Shown one piece after another: positions 42,130 through 50,487 of a stretch of 64,000 nucleotides of DNA (positions within the stretch are counted from its first letter, which is position 1; every line of letters starts with the position of its first letter). Source of the stretch: JAWXUK01 sp044432725 (lineage in GTDB: Bacteria > Bacillota > Clostridia > Oscillospirales > Oscillospiraceae). Location of the stretch: NCBI GenBank assembly GCA_044432725.1, contig JAWXUL010000003.1:148483-212482 (forward strand), in the 5' to 3' direction. Below the pieces are notes generated by a model. That model saw nothing but the letters and a program-made list of their open reading frames with translations. It had not been told where the DNA came from and searched no databases. A program made the translations under genes and the position numbers.

Positions 42130-43374
42130 ATGACCCGTGCCCTTCTCCTGTCCCTGATTCCCCTCTTTAGTGTTTTCATCTTTGCCCTGACCAGTTGCAT
42201 CGATTCTTACAAAGAAGAAAACCCCTCTCCCATCCTGTACCAAGAAGTAGAAACCACCCCTACCCCTACCCTCAGCCCACTTTCTACCTCCGTGGAGCGC
42301 AAACCCACAAACGACACCATCAACAACCAAAGCTCCTTCCTCACCAGTCAAGAGGTTGCTGTGGCTGACCAACATATCAAGACCTACTGGCAACTTGCCT
42401 ATCCAAATCATACCTTCACAGCAGACCATCTACAGGTTTACAACGAAAACCTCAGCGAAAGCGATGGTGTCTGGACTTATCGTGTGGATTTTCGCTATAT
42501 CGCCACAGTGAACCTTGACCTCTCTCCAGAAAACCACCCACTCCTACAAGGGATGGAAAAAGCATTGGGTTCCATGGCTGCCAGCGACGCTGCTCTCATT
42601 GCGCCTACCATCTCTCGCTATGAAGAAACACTGGCAGAAAGTTATCGCAATCCACAAGAAATCACTGCCACTTATCGCTTGGTGTATACCTGTCACTTCG
42701 ATCCCAACACCACAAGCCAATCCATGGGCACTGCGACCTATTACTTCCAACAACGTAGCGTCAGTGACGCCACCTTGATGCCTGCCCTATCCTCTTTCCA
42801 AACTGGAAACACCCGTTACGAAGCACAAATCACTGAGGGCTATCAAGCTGCCTACAGCTTTTTAGGACAAGTCCAAAGCTTAGAAGCTCCCACCCGTTCT
42901 GTCACTTATCAGCCCCAACTGGCAACTGCCTATGCCACAGACCATGCCTTGGACATCCCTGAATACAGTGCTGAAAACAATCTAGGTAGTGATTGCGCCA
43001 ACTTCGTCTCTTACTGTCTCCAAGCAGGAGGCATCACAGCCGACGAAGAAGGAAAATGGCACCCAAGTTCCACAGCTGGTTCCTATGGTGGTATCAACTG
43101 GATTCGCACAGGCTATTCTGCCAATTTAGGAGGGGTCATTCTCTACATGAAGGAACGAAACCTCTTCTTCCAACAAGAGAACAAAATCCTCTCTCCTGCT
43201 GGCTCCATTCTTTTTTATCGTGATGCTAGCCATGTGGCTCTTGTCACCCACACAGATGGAGAAGTTTTTATCTTCGCAGATCGTTCCAATACCACAAAAG
43301 AATACAACAATTTCCTCTTCGAAGGGAATTTTGTAGATTATTACAGTCCCAATCCACAAATCGTGGTGGGCTAA
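42130..43374 (+). CDS. Lipoprotein with C-terminal putative amidase domain
   Basis: A 414-residue exported protein. Residues 1-22 form a lipoprotein signal with the lipobox ALTSC, so it should be anchored to the outer face of the membrane. After a Pro/Thr-rich linker comes a mixed domain, and then a C-terminal amidase-like domain (about 255-414, PF12671 type) with Cys in SDCANFVSYCLQAGG, as in papain-fold peptidoglycan hydrolases, and the histidine segment DASHVALVTHTDGEVFIFA. Wall peptide or sporulation-linked hydrolysis is plausible but not shown. AAAGGTAG precedes the ATG. Confidence 0.82.
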   Translation: MTRALLLSLIPLFSVFIFALTSCIDSYKEENPSPILYQEVETTPTPTLSPLSTSVERKPTNDTINNQSSFLTSQEVAVADQHIKTYWQLAYPNHTFTADHLQVYNENLSESDGVWTYRVDFRYIATVNLDLSPENHPLLQGMEKALGSMAASDAALIAPTISRYEETLAESYRNPQEITATYRLVYTCHFDPNTTSQSMGTATYYFQQRSVSDATLMPALSSFQTGNTRYEAQITEGYQAAYSFLGQVQSLEAPTRSVTYQPQLATAYATDHALDIPEYSAENNLGSDCANFVSYCLQAGGITADEEGKWHPSSTAGSYGGINWIRTGYSANLGGVILYMKERNLFFQQENKILSPAGSILFYRDASHVALVTHTDGEVFIFADRSNTTKEYNNFLFEGNFVDYYSPNPQIVVG

Positions 43375-43390
43375 CAAAGGAGTTATTACT

Positions 43391-43780
43391 ATGTCAATTA
43401 CTGTCGGTTTAAAAGGAAAAGCAACGACTACTACATCTGATGCAAACTCTGCGAAAACAGCAGGCTCTGGCGTGCTGGATGTCTTTGCTACCCCTTCTAT
43501 GGTTGCTTTGATGGAGCAAGCCGCTTGGACCTCTATCGCCCCCTTCCTTGGCGAAGAAGAAAGCTCTGTGGGCACAGCGCTGAACATCTCTCACAGCTCT
43601 GCCACCCCTTTGGGATTAGAAGTCTGGGCAGAAAGCGAAGTCACAGAAGTGGACGGAAAGCGTATCGAATTCACCTTAACTGCTTATGATAGTAAAGGGG
43701 AAATCGGCAAAGGTACTCACCAACGTTTCATCGTGAATGTGCCTAAATTCATGTCAAAAACAACAGGAAAACTATCCTAG
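43391..43780 (+). CDS. FlK-like hotdog-fold thioesterase
   Basis: A 129-residue thioesterase of the fluoroacetyl-CoA thioesterase-like family. The catalytic set of FlK (Thr42, Glu50, Gly69, His76) is matched here with exact spacing at Thr34, Glu42, Gly61 and His68, in ATPSMVALMEQAAW and GTALNISHSSATPLG. The family hydrolyses small acyl-CoA compounds; real substrates in gut Clostridia are unknown, and fluoroacetate is unlikely. AAAGGAG precedes the ATG. It follows the lipoprotein gene by 16 bases and has a terminator behind it. Confidence 0.9.
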   Translation: MSITVGLKGKATTTTSDANSAKTAGSGVLDVFATPSMVALMEQAAWTSIAPFLGEEESSVGTALNISHSSATPLGLEVWAESEVTEVDGKRIEFTLTAYDSKGEIGKGTHQRFIVNVPKFMSKTTGKLS

Positions 43781-43811
43781 TCTCTCTCAAGATATAAAAG
43801 TTTTGCGAAAA

Positions 43812-43831
43812 AGGGGAACAAAAGTTCCCCT
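43812..43831 (+). terminator. Terminator after the thioesterase gene
   Basis: AGGGGAAC and GTTCCCCT pair perfectly around an AAAA loop, followed after a few bases by a T-rich run. Confidence 0.8.
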
Positions 43832-43966
43832 GATTGCTTTTTCTTTGTTTAGAAAACGGAAAGATACATGAGCTGATAGCTTTTCCTCGATCATTTCCCT
43901 CAAAAGGGCATACATAAGACAATCACTTTCAAGCCTTCATTCCGATTGTCTATAAAGAGGTGAACC

Positions 43967-45076
43967 ATGTACTCCTATAAAGGTCGCAGAGCCTTCCCTT
44001 GGCTCTCTTTTCTGTCCCTACTCTTACCCTTATGCCTTGTGATTTTGTTCTATATCACAAGAAATAATTGGAAAATTATGCTCTGGTGGACAGAAACCAT
44101 CCTCCCCTATTTGGCACACCCTCTGGGGAAGCTCACAGCTTTGGTTCCCTTCTCTGTGGGTGAATTTTTGGTCATCGCCCTTGTCCTAGGCATTATTTTT
44201 AATTCCTGTCGCCAAATCTACAGAAAAATTTATAAGGGTTATCCCCTTGTCAATCCTTCTCATATCTTCTTTTTCCTCAGCCTTGCCCTTTGGATTTGGG
44301 CAAGTATGTCTTGGATGTGGAACGTCCTTTACTATGTCCCCACACTGGCAGAAAGAAGTGATTTGACCATTGCGCCTTATCCCATTGAAGATTTAATCTC
44401 TTTAACAGAATACTTTGTCCAAGGGGCAAGTGAATACGCCTCACAAGTTTCCAGAGACGAAGAAGGCTATTTCAACGTCCCTCGTAGTCAGTATTTTACA
44501 GAGGGTATTTCTCTCTATGAAAATATAGAAGATCAATTCCCTTTTCTGACCATGAATTCTGTCAGGGCTAAGTACTTGACACTGTCCTATTTACAAAGCT
44601 ATTTCGGCTTCACTGGCGTTTATATCCCCTTCACTGGAGAAGCAAATATCAATGTCCACAGCCCTTCTGTCCTTCAGCCAGCTGTGCTGGCACATGAGAT
44701 GGCACATCAAAGACTCATCGCCCCAGAACTAGAGGCAAACTTCCTTTCCATCGTAGCTTGTCTCTCTTCAGAGAACAATACCTTTCTCTATTCTGGTTAT
44801 CTCTTTGGTTTGATACAGCTGAGCAATGCCTTGTATCCTGTCGCCCCAGACCAGTGGGGGGAGATTGTCGACCAATATTTCACCCCAGAACTTTCTCACG
44901 ACTGGCAGAGCAATTATAATTACTGGCAAAGCTTCCAATCCCCTGTGGAAGATGTGGCAAAGGATGTTTACGACGGCTTTTTGAAGAGCAATGACCAAAG
45001 ATTGGGCATTCGCTCCTATGGTGCTTGCGTAGACTTATTGGTGGCTTATTTCTATCCCAGCTTGCACTCAGTATGA
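43967..45076 (+). CDS. DUF3810 family membrane protein with metalloprotease motif
   Basis: A 369-residue DUF3810 protein. Three hydrophobic segments lie in the first 125 residues (about 12-30, 60-80, 98-120). The extracytoplasmic part contains HEMAHQR at 243-249, an HExxH zinc motif, with Glu254 and Glu256 in PELEANF as candidate third ligands. Another conserved segment is GFTGVYIPFTGEANINV. Protease activity is inferred from the motif only. An 8-bp hairpin (43,917-43,951) and AGAGGTG precede the ATG. Confidence 0.8.
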   Translation: MYSYKGRRAFPWLSFLSLLLPLCLVILFYITRNNWKIMLWWTETILPYLAHPLGKLTALVPFSVGEFLVIALVLGIIFNSCRQIYRKIYKGYPLVNPSHIFFFLSLALWIWASMSWMWNVLYYVPTLAERSDLTIAPYPIEDLISLTEYFVQGASEYASQVSRDEEGYFNVPRSQYFTEGISLYENIEDQFPFLTMNSVRAKYLTLSYLQSYFGFTGVYIPFTGEANINVHSPSVLQPAVLAHEMAHQRLIAPELEANFLSIVACLSSENNTFLYSGYLFGLIQLSNALYPVAPDQWGEIVDQYFTPELSHDWQSNYNYWQSFQSPVEDVAKDVYDGFLKSNDQRLGIRSYGACVDLLVAYFYPSLHSV

Positions 45077-45167
45077 CCCTGTGAAACTGAAGTCCTTGCC
45101 AAAAACAAACAATATTCAACAACAAAATGTAAAGAAATGAAATGATATAACAAGTAGGAGTATAATT

Positions 45168-45986
45168 ATGGAACTATCTGGAAAAAAAGTGGCAGAAGCA
45201 TTAAAAAAGAAAATGAAATGCTCTACCCATCCCATTCTTGCCACCCTAAGAGTGGGGGAGGTCCCCTCTGATGTCGCCTATGAGCGAGGTCTTGGAAAAA
45301 GATTGCTAGAACTTGGCATGGAGGTGAAACACTTCACCTTGCCTGACACAGTCTCTCAAGAGGAGTTAAACCAAAAAATAGAAGAGCTGAACAATGACAA
45401 ACACATCCACGGAATTATCGTCTTTCAGCCTCTCCCCCATGGTCTATCTGCCCACGCCATCGCCCCAAATAAAGATGTAGACTGTAGCACCCTGATCAAT
45501 CAAGGAAAGCTTCTGGCTGGATTGCCTTGCTACCAGCCCAATGCTGCTGCTGCTGTGATTGCGTTACTAGAGCATTATCGTATCCCTTTACTAGGCACCA
45601 AGGTCACTTTAATCGGCAGAAGCTCTGTGGTGGGACGTCCTCTTTCCATCCTATTGATTCAAGCTGGTGCCACAGTGACAGTGTGCAACTCCCAAACCAA
45701 AAATTTACCACAAATCGCCAGAAGTTCTGGGATTTTAATCTCCGCAGTGGGACAGCCGAATTTCATTACCCCTGAATTTGTCCACGACAAACAACTGGTG
45801 GTGGATATCGGTACAAACTATGTAGATGGCAAGCTTTGTGGCGACATCAGCCCAGAAATCCACCATATCGTGGGAGGATATACCCCCACCCCAGGTGGTA
45901 TCGGCCCTGTCACCACCATGGTTCTGGCAAAGCAAGTGGCAGACAGTACCATTGGTCTTCCAGCCCCTGTCTTTTTAGGGAGATAA
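45168..45986 (+). CDS. folD: Divergent FolD (methylene-THF dehydrogenase/cyclohydrolase)
   Basis: FolD interconverts methylene-, methenyl- and formyl-tetrahydrofolate. The 272-residue protein has the dinucleotide motif TLIGRSSVVGRPLS and the C-terminal GGYTPTPGGIGPVTTMVLAK. The active-site half is unusual: the Y-x-x-x-K motif reads Y38-ERG-L42 with lysine displaced to 44, QLPLP reads FQPLP (86-90), KDVDGF reads KDVDCS, and PCTPxG reads PCYQPN. A divergent clostridial subgroup with a Y-E-R-G-x-x-K pattern is known to me, so this is probably a lineage variant rather than decay. Catalysis may be altered. Confidence 0.85.
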   Translation: MELSGKKVAEALKKKMKCSTHPILATLRVGEVPSDVAYERGLGKRLLELGMEVKHFTLPDTVSQEELNQKIEELNNDKHIHGIIVFQPLPHGLSAHAIAPNKDVDCSTLINQGKLLAGLPCYQPNAAAAVIALLEHYRIPLLGTKVTLIGRSSVVGRPLSILLIQAGATVTVCNSQTKNLPQIARSSGILISAVGQPNFITPEFVHDKQLVVDIGTNYVDGKLCGDISPEIHHIVGGYTPTPGGIGPVTTMVLAKQVADSTIGLPAPVFLGR

Positions 45987-45992
45987 AATAAC

Positions 45993-46034
45993 AAGCCCCA
46001 AAAGTGAGAGAAAAAACTCTGACTTTGGGGGCTT
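45993..46034 (+). terminator. Terminator of folD
   Basis: AAGCCCCAAAAGT and ACTTTGGGGGCTT pair over 13 positions with one mismatch around an A-rich loop, followed by a T-rich stretch, just after the folD stop codon. Confidence 0.8.
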
Positions 46035-46090
46035 CTCTTTTGTCTCAAAGGGATTCCTCTACTTTTACTTGCACCTGATGGGGCAAAAAA

Positions 46091-46113
46091 AATTCTCCCA
46101 ATAAGGGAGAATT
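46091..46113 (-). terminator. Terminator of the RNase Y gene
   Basis: AATTCTCCC and GGGAGAATT form a 9-bp stem with a short loop; on the minus strand it is followed by a run of T. It lies about 40 bases after the rny stop codon. Confidence 0.8.
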
Positions 46114-46150
46114 TTATCAAATCTCTTTTGCTTTGTAGACAATAAGAGCA

Positions 46151-47692
46151 TTATTTTGCAAACTCGATTGCCTTTGTCTCTCGCACCAAATGGACACGAA
46201 TTTGACCTGGATACTCCAGCTCATCCTCGATTTTCTTGGCAATATCTCGTGCCAAAAGAACCATTTCGTCCTCGCTGACAATTTCAGCTTGTACCATAAT
46301 CCGTACTTCTCGCCCTGCTTGAATGGCAAAGGATTTCTCTACCCCTCGGAAAGAAGCTGTGATACTTTCTAAGCTTTCTAAACGTTTGATATAATTTTGA
46401 AGATTTTCTCGTCTTGCACCTGGTCGTGCGGCAGAAATGGCATCTGCTGCTTGCACCAAACAAGCCACCACTGTTTGTGGTTCCACGTCATTATGATGTG
46501 CATGAATGGCATGAATCACTGCTTCGGACTCTTTATACTTCCGTGCCAACTCCACGCCAATACTCACGTGAGAGCCTTCCACCTCGTGGTCAATGGATTT
46601 ACCCAAATCGTGGAGTAGACCCGCACGTTTGGCTTGCATCACATCTGCACCAATCTCTGCAGCCAATAGCCCAGCCACATGGCTTACCTCGATGGAATGA
46701 TTCAAGACATTTTGTCCATAACTACTGCGATAACGCATGCGTCCTAATAATTTCACAATCTCTGGATGCAAGCTGTGTACATTTGTCTCGAAAATGGCTC
46801 GCTCCCCTTCGGATTTGATGGTCAGATCCACGTCTCTTTTCGCTTTCTCTACCATCTCTTCAATCCGTGTGGGATGAATTCTACCGTCTAAAATTAATTT
46901 TTCCAAAGTAAGTCTTGCAATTTCTCTGCGGACTGGGTCAAAACAAGAAACTGTAATCGCCTCTGGGGTATCATCAATGATGAGATCCACCCCTGTCAGA
47001 GTTTCCAACGTGCGAATATTTCTGCCCTCTCGCCCGATAATACAGCCCTTCATCTCATCATTTGGCAGACGTACCACAGAAACGGTTGCTTCTGATACAT
47101 GGTCTGCTGCACAACGCTGAATGGCAAGGGAAATGATCTCTCGTGCCTTCTCTTCAGACTCTTCTTTAAAACGGCTTTCAATCTCTTTGATTTTCATAGC
47201 AGACTCGTGGGTTACCTCTGCTTCCAGTTCTTTCAGCAGATAATTTTTCGCTTCCTCTGCTGTATACCCAGAAATTTTTTCCAGTGTATCCACTTGCTGT
47301 TGGTGAAGTGCCTCGATCCCTCGGTTCAGCTCCTCTTGCTTTGCAATCTTTCCTTGGAACATTTCTTCTTTCTTTTCCAAGTTTTCAATCTTTTTATCAA
47401 GATTTTCTTCTTTTTGTTGCAAGCGATTTTCCTGACGCTGTAACTCGTTACGGCGTTCCTTCACTTCTTTGTCATGCTCAGATTTTGCCTTTAAAATCTC
47501 TTCCTTTGCCTCTAGCTGTGCCTCTCGCTTTTTACTTTCAGCATTCTTATATGCCTCGTTCATAATGCGAGTTGCTTCTTCTTCGGCAGAAGCGATTTTT
47601 CCATCATCTGCTAACTTCTTTTGTTTTTGGACAAAAGTCATTGCTATCATTGTGACAACACTGGCAATCACTGCACCCAATAAATACTCCAT
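46151..47692 (-). CDS. rny: Ribonuclease Y
   Basis: Membrane-anchored endoribonuclease that initiates mRNA decay in many Gram-positive bacteria. The 513-residue protein has an N-terminal membrane helix (about 4-22), a long charged coiled coil (25-190), a KH RNA-binding domain (VVRLPNDEMKGCIIGREGRN), and an HD domain with the catalytic LLHDLGKSIDHE. I start at ATG 47,692 with GGAGGTG 11 bases upstream; the 20 extra codons further upstream are basic and have no site. A canonical sigma-A promoter and a terminator frame the gene. Confidence 0.95.
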   Translation of the reverse strand: MEYLLGAVIASVVTMIAMTFVQKQKKLADDGKIASAEEEATRIMNEAYKNAESKKREAQLEAKEEILKAKSEHDKEVKERRNELQRQENRLQQKEENLDKKIENLEKKEEMFQGKIAKQEELNRGIEALHQQQVDTLEKISGYTAEEAKNYLLKELEAEVTHESAMKIKEIESRFKEESEEKAREIISLAIQRCAADHVSEATVSVVRLPNDEMKGCIIGREGRNIRTLETLTGVDLIIDDTPEAITVSCFDPVRREIARLTLEKLILDGRIHPTRIEEMVEKAKRDVDLTIKSEGERAIFETNVHSLHPEIVKLLGRMRYRSSYGQNVLNHSIEVSHVAGLLAAEIGADVMQAKRAGLLHDLGKSIDHEVEGSHVSIGVELARKYKESEAVIHAIHAHHNDVEPQTVVACLVQAADAISAARPGARRENLQNYIKRLESLESITASFRGVEKSFAIQAGREVRIMVQAEIVSEDEMVLLARDIAKKIEDELEYPGQIRVHLVRETKAIEFAK

Positions 47693-47794
47693 TTTGTTAT
47701 AAACACCTCCATGTCCTTTTTTCTTCTTTCTATGAACAACGGCAAAAGCCATTATAAAAAAACATATCTAATTCAGTTTCTTTCGTTCCTTTCT

Positions 47795-47823
47795 ATTGTA
47801 TCCCTTACAGCCTTTTCTGTCAA
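47795..47823 (-). promoter_or_regulatory. Sigma-A-type promoter of rny
   Basis: On the minus strand the consensus -35 TTGACA and a -10 TACAAT have a 17-base spacer, about 100 bases before the rny ATG. Confidence 0.85.
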
Positions 47824-47859
47824 GTCTTTCTGGAATAAATTAAGTTTTTTTTCCATTCG

Positions 47860-47903
47860 GGCAACACCTTAAAATTCAAAAATAAGAATTATGAGGTATT
47901 GCC
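47860..47903. repeat. Long inverted repeat upstream of the rny promoter
   Basis: GGCAACACCT and AGGTATTGCC (one mismatch) enclose a second pair AATTC/GAATT, giving a 44-base hairpin between the divIVA terminator and the rny promoter. There is no U-run directly after it on either strand. Its role is unknown. Confidence 0.5.
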
Positions 47904-47926
47904 TTAAAAATCCAAACAAGTAAAAA

Positions 47927-47962
47927 GAAAGCACTGGAAGAAATATCCTTTCCAATGCTTTC
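47927..47962 (-). terminator. Terminator of the divIVA gene
   Basis: GAAAGCACTGGAA and TTCCAATGCTTTC pair over 13 positions with one mismatch; on the minus strand TTTTTAC follows. It ends the division-gene transcript. Confidence 0.8.
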
Positions 47963-47981
47963 AAAGGACCTTAAAAGGTCT

Positions 47982-48986
47982 TTATTGATTATTATTATGT
48001 CCAAACTCTTGCTGTAACCGACTAAAATCAATGCGATTACCTGATTGTGACATCTCGGAATCATACTCTTGCTCTTCCACTGTTGCTGGACGTTGACGGC
48101 TTCCCATAGCAGCGTGTTGCAACTCCTCACCCATCAAAAAACGAGTGGTTGCTTGATTTAAATCAGGTGTATAGGCAGGGGCTGCAACAGGGGCTTGTGC
48201 TTCTGGCATTGCTTGATAAGGCTCTTCTTGAACCTGTGCTACTTTGGGTTCTCCCAATGCATCTGCCATGGCTCGTTCTAAAAATTGTTTCACATCTGGG
48301 CTCATGCCACTTTGATCCCCTTCTGGAGGTGCTGCGACAGGTGGTGCCACAGGAGGAGGCGCCACAGGCATCACTGGTGGGGGAACTTGAGGCATCACAG
48401 GTTGGGGTGGCACTGGAGCTGCCACTGGCATCACAGGAGGCGCCACAGGCATCACTGGTGGGGGTGGCACTGGCATCACAGGAGCAGATGGTGCTGATGC
48501 CACCTGTGGCACAGGTGTAACAGCTCCATCTTCGCTGATCATGATCCCCAAAGAATCTAAATATTCTTGCTCCTTGCGATGCAAGGCACGTACTTGCTCT
48601 ACGTACTGTGCTGTCATTTCCTTCACAGCCAACAAACGTTGTTCCTCTTGTTCTCTTTGGTCTACTGTATTTTTACGCATCACATCAATTTCTTGCTGTG
48701 CCTCGTCCATCAATTTTTGTGTTTTATTTTTTCCCTCTTGCACCATATTTTCTGCAATTTGTTGGGCTGCCAAAAGAGCCTTTCGCATGGTTTCTTCTGT
48801 GGTGCGATATTCGTCAATTTTATCTTGCATGACTTTCATTTTACGCTTTAATGCTGTGTTTTCACTGTAAAGAGTGGTATAATCTCCAGTTAAAATGTCT
48901 AAAAATTCATCCACTTGCACCATATTATATCCACCAAAGGATACTTTTGTAAATCCATGCCCTGAAACTTCTTGTGGTGTTAACAT
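47982..48986 (-). CDS. divIVA: DivIVA-domain cell division/polarity protein
   Basis: DivIVA-type proteins bind curved membrane at poles and septa and recruit division or growth factors. The N-terminus MLTPQEVSGHGFTKVSFGGY followed by VDEFLDILTGDY is the standard membrane-binding domain; a coiled coil runs to about residue 155. The middle (about 165-235) is a Pro/Val/Met/Ala-rich low-complexity linker, and the C-terminus contains RQRPATVEEQEYDSEM. The 334 residues exceed the Bacillus form because of this linker. sepF lies directly upstream. Confidence 0.88.
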   Translation of the reverse strand: MLTPQEVSGHGFTKVSFGGYNMVQVDEFLDILTGDYTTLYSENTALKRKMKVMQDKIDEYRTTEETMRKALLAAQQIAENMVQEGKNKTQKLMDEAQQEIDVMRKNTVDQREQEEQRLLAVKEMTAQYVEQVRALHRKEQEYLDSLGIMISEDGAVTPVPQVASAPSAPVMPVPPPPVMPVAPPVMPVAAPVPPQPVMPQVPPPVMPVAPPPVAPPVAAPPEGDQSGMSPDVKQFLERAMADALGEPKVAQVQEEPYQAMPEAQAPVAAPAYTPDLNQATTRFLMGEELQHAAMGSRQRPATVEEQEYDSEMSQSGNRIDFSRLQQEFGHNNNQ

Positions 48987-49030
48987 ATTTATTCCTCTTT
49001 TCTTGCGACATAATTCAAATGATACCTACT

Positions 49031-49621
49031 TTATGTTTGGTAAAAAATACCTTGGTCTTGTAAGCCATTCACAATTTCAGAAATCAAACTCACTGTAAAA
49101 GGTGTCACTAAATAAAAATTTTCATTGATCATTTTAATATGGCCATCATTAGCATAAGCTACCCCTGCAATAAAATCAACAATCCTTTGGACAGAATCTG
49201 GCTCTGTCTGCTCCATATTCAGCAAAATAGTAATTTTATTTCTTAAATAATCGGCAATATTCCGTGCTTCATCAAAGTTTTTGGGATTCAAAATGACCAC
49301 CTGTTGCAAAGAACTGGCTTGAAACTCCACAATACTACTATCCACAGCTGGGACTTGAGGGCGTTGTCTGGTTTTGGTCTCAACTTCTCTCACACGGCTA
49401 CGTGCTCTGTCCTTTTCCCAATCAGTGCTTGTCAAAGCACGAGAACGACTGCGTTCAGTTCTCTCTGATCTCTCGCTACGCTCAGACCTGTCACTGCGCT
49501 CGCTACGCTCTTTTCTCTCATAAGCACGAGGAGGCTCTAAACCATCAAATTCCTCTTCCTCTTCTTCTTCTGGATTTGCCATTCGACGAATTTCGCCAAA
49601 AAATTTGTCCACTAATCCCAT
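49031..49621 (-). CDS. sepF: Cell division protein SepF
   Basis: SepF anchors FtsZ to the membrane and shapes the septum. The 196-residue protein has the amphipathic membrane-binding N-terminus MGLVDKFFGEIRR, an acidic patch, a Ser-Glu-Arg repeat region (about 35-60), and the C-terminal SepF core with LNPKNFDEARNIADYLRNKI and VDFIAGVAYANDGHIKMINE. I start at the ATG at 49,621 behind AGGAGGAAA. yggS precedes and divIVA follows, the typical ylm-type division cluster. Confidence 0.94.
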   Translation of the reverse strand: MGLVDKFFGEIRRMANPEEEEEEEFDGLEPPRAYERKERSERSDRSERSERSERTERSRSRALTSTDWEKDRARSRVREVETKTRQRPQVPAVDSSIVEFQASSLQQVVILNPKNFDEARNIADYLRNKITILLNMEQTEPDSVQRIVDFIAGVAYANDGHIKMINENFYLVTPFTVSLISEIVNGLQDQGIFYQT

Positions 49622-49699
49622 GGTCTTTCCTCCTTTGTATCGTTTCCTTCCCCACAGCAAAGGAATGCTGTCTTAGAAAGGGCTAAAATCTAATTTTCA

Positions 49700-50389
49700 T
49701 CACCGTTGTCCAAAAAGTGCTGTTCCAATGCGCACCATTGTGCTCCCTTGGGCGATAGCTTGGGCGAAGTCTCCACTCATGCCCATGGACAGACAGTTAA
49801 ACTCTTTATAATTATGCGACATTTTTGGTGAAAAGTCAATATAAAGCTGAAATAATCTTTCAAAAAATTTTTCTTTTTCCCACTCTGCCTGTACTTGTGG
49901 GGGGATAGCCATAAAGCCTTTTACATTTATACCAACAGTTTCCAAGGAAATATGACAAATTTCATCAAGTTCTTCCACAAAAAAGCCTGATTTACTATCT
50001 TCTTCCCCTAAATTAATTTCCAATAAAATATTTTGACAAATCCCACATTTTTCGGCATATTTTCCGATATCTTCCATTAACGAGCGTGAAGAAACAGATT
50101 GAATCAAATCCACCTGTCCCACCACTTGTTTTATTTTATTCCGTTGGAGGTGACCGATAAAATCAAGCCTTGCTCCTTGGTATGAATTTTCTTTTTGATG
50201 TGCCACCATTTCTTGGACTCGATTTTCTCCACAAATGGTCACCCCAGCCTGAATCCCCGCTACAATGGCTTCGTGACTTTGTGTCTTTGTGGCTGCCACC
50301 AGAGAAATATCCTCTGGATTGCGTCCCGCTTTTATGGCAGCTTCTGCGATTTCTTCTTGCACTCTGGCAACGCAATCTGCAATACTCAA
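49700..50389 (-). CDS. YggS/PROSC family pyridoxal-phosphate homeostasis protein
   Basis: A 229-residue alanine-racemase-like TIM barrel that binds pyridoxal 5'-phosphate but has no known catalytic activity; it buffers the cofactor (YlmE in Bacillus). The PLP lysine lies in LVAATKTQSHEAIVAG, followed by GENRVQEMVAHQ, DFIGHLQRNKIK and the phosphate-binding LSMGMSGDFAQAIAQGSTMV. It sits upstream of sepF as in other Gram-positive bacteria. Confidence 0.93.
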   Translation of the reverse strand: MSIADCVARVQEEIAEAAIKAGRNPEDISLVAATKTQSHEAIVAGIQAGVTICGENRVQEMVAHQKENSYQGARLDFIGHLQRNKIKQVVGQVDLIQSVSSRSLMEDIGKYAEKCGICQNILLEINLGEEDSKSGFFVEELDEICHISLETVGINVKGFMAIPPQVQAEWEKEKFFERLFQLYIDFSPKMSHNYKEFNCLSMGMSGDFAQAIAQGSTMVRIGTALFGQR

Positions 50390-50487
50390 GATGTTTCTCC
50401 TTCTCTCTAAAAATCGTTTCTATCCAGAGACGTTTCCCCTTTCAAGGGGTCAAGCTCAGGATACAAGAACCACTTTTGTCCTTGGTC

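Noticed and set aside
46151..47752. Longer RNase Y start at 47,752
   Set aside because: The extra 20 residues are basic, precede the normal N-terminal membrane helix and have no ribosome site; ATG 47,692 has GGAGGTG.
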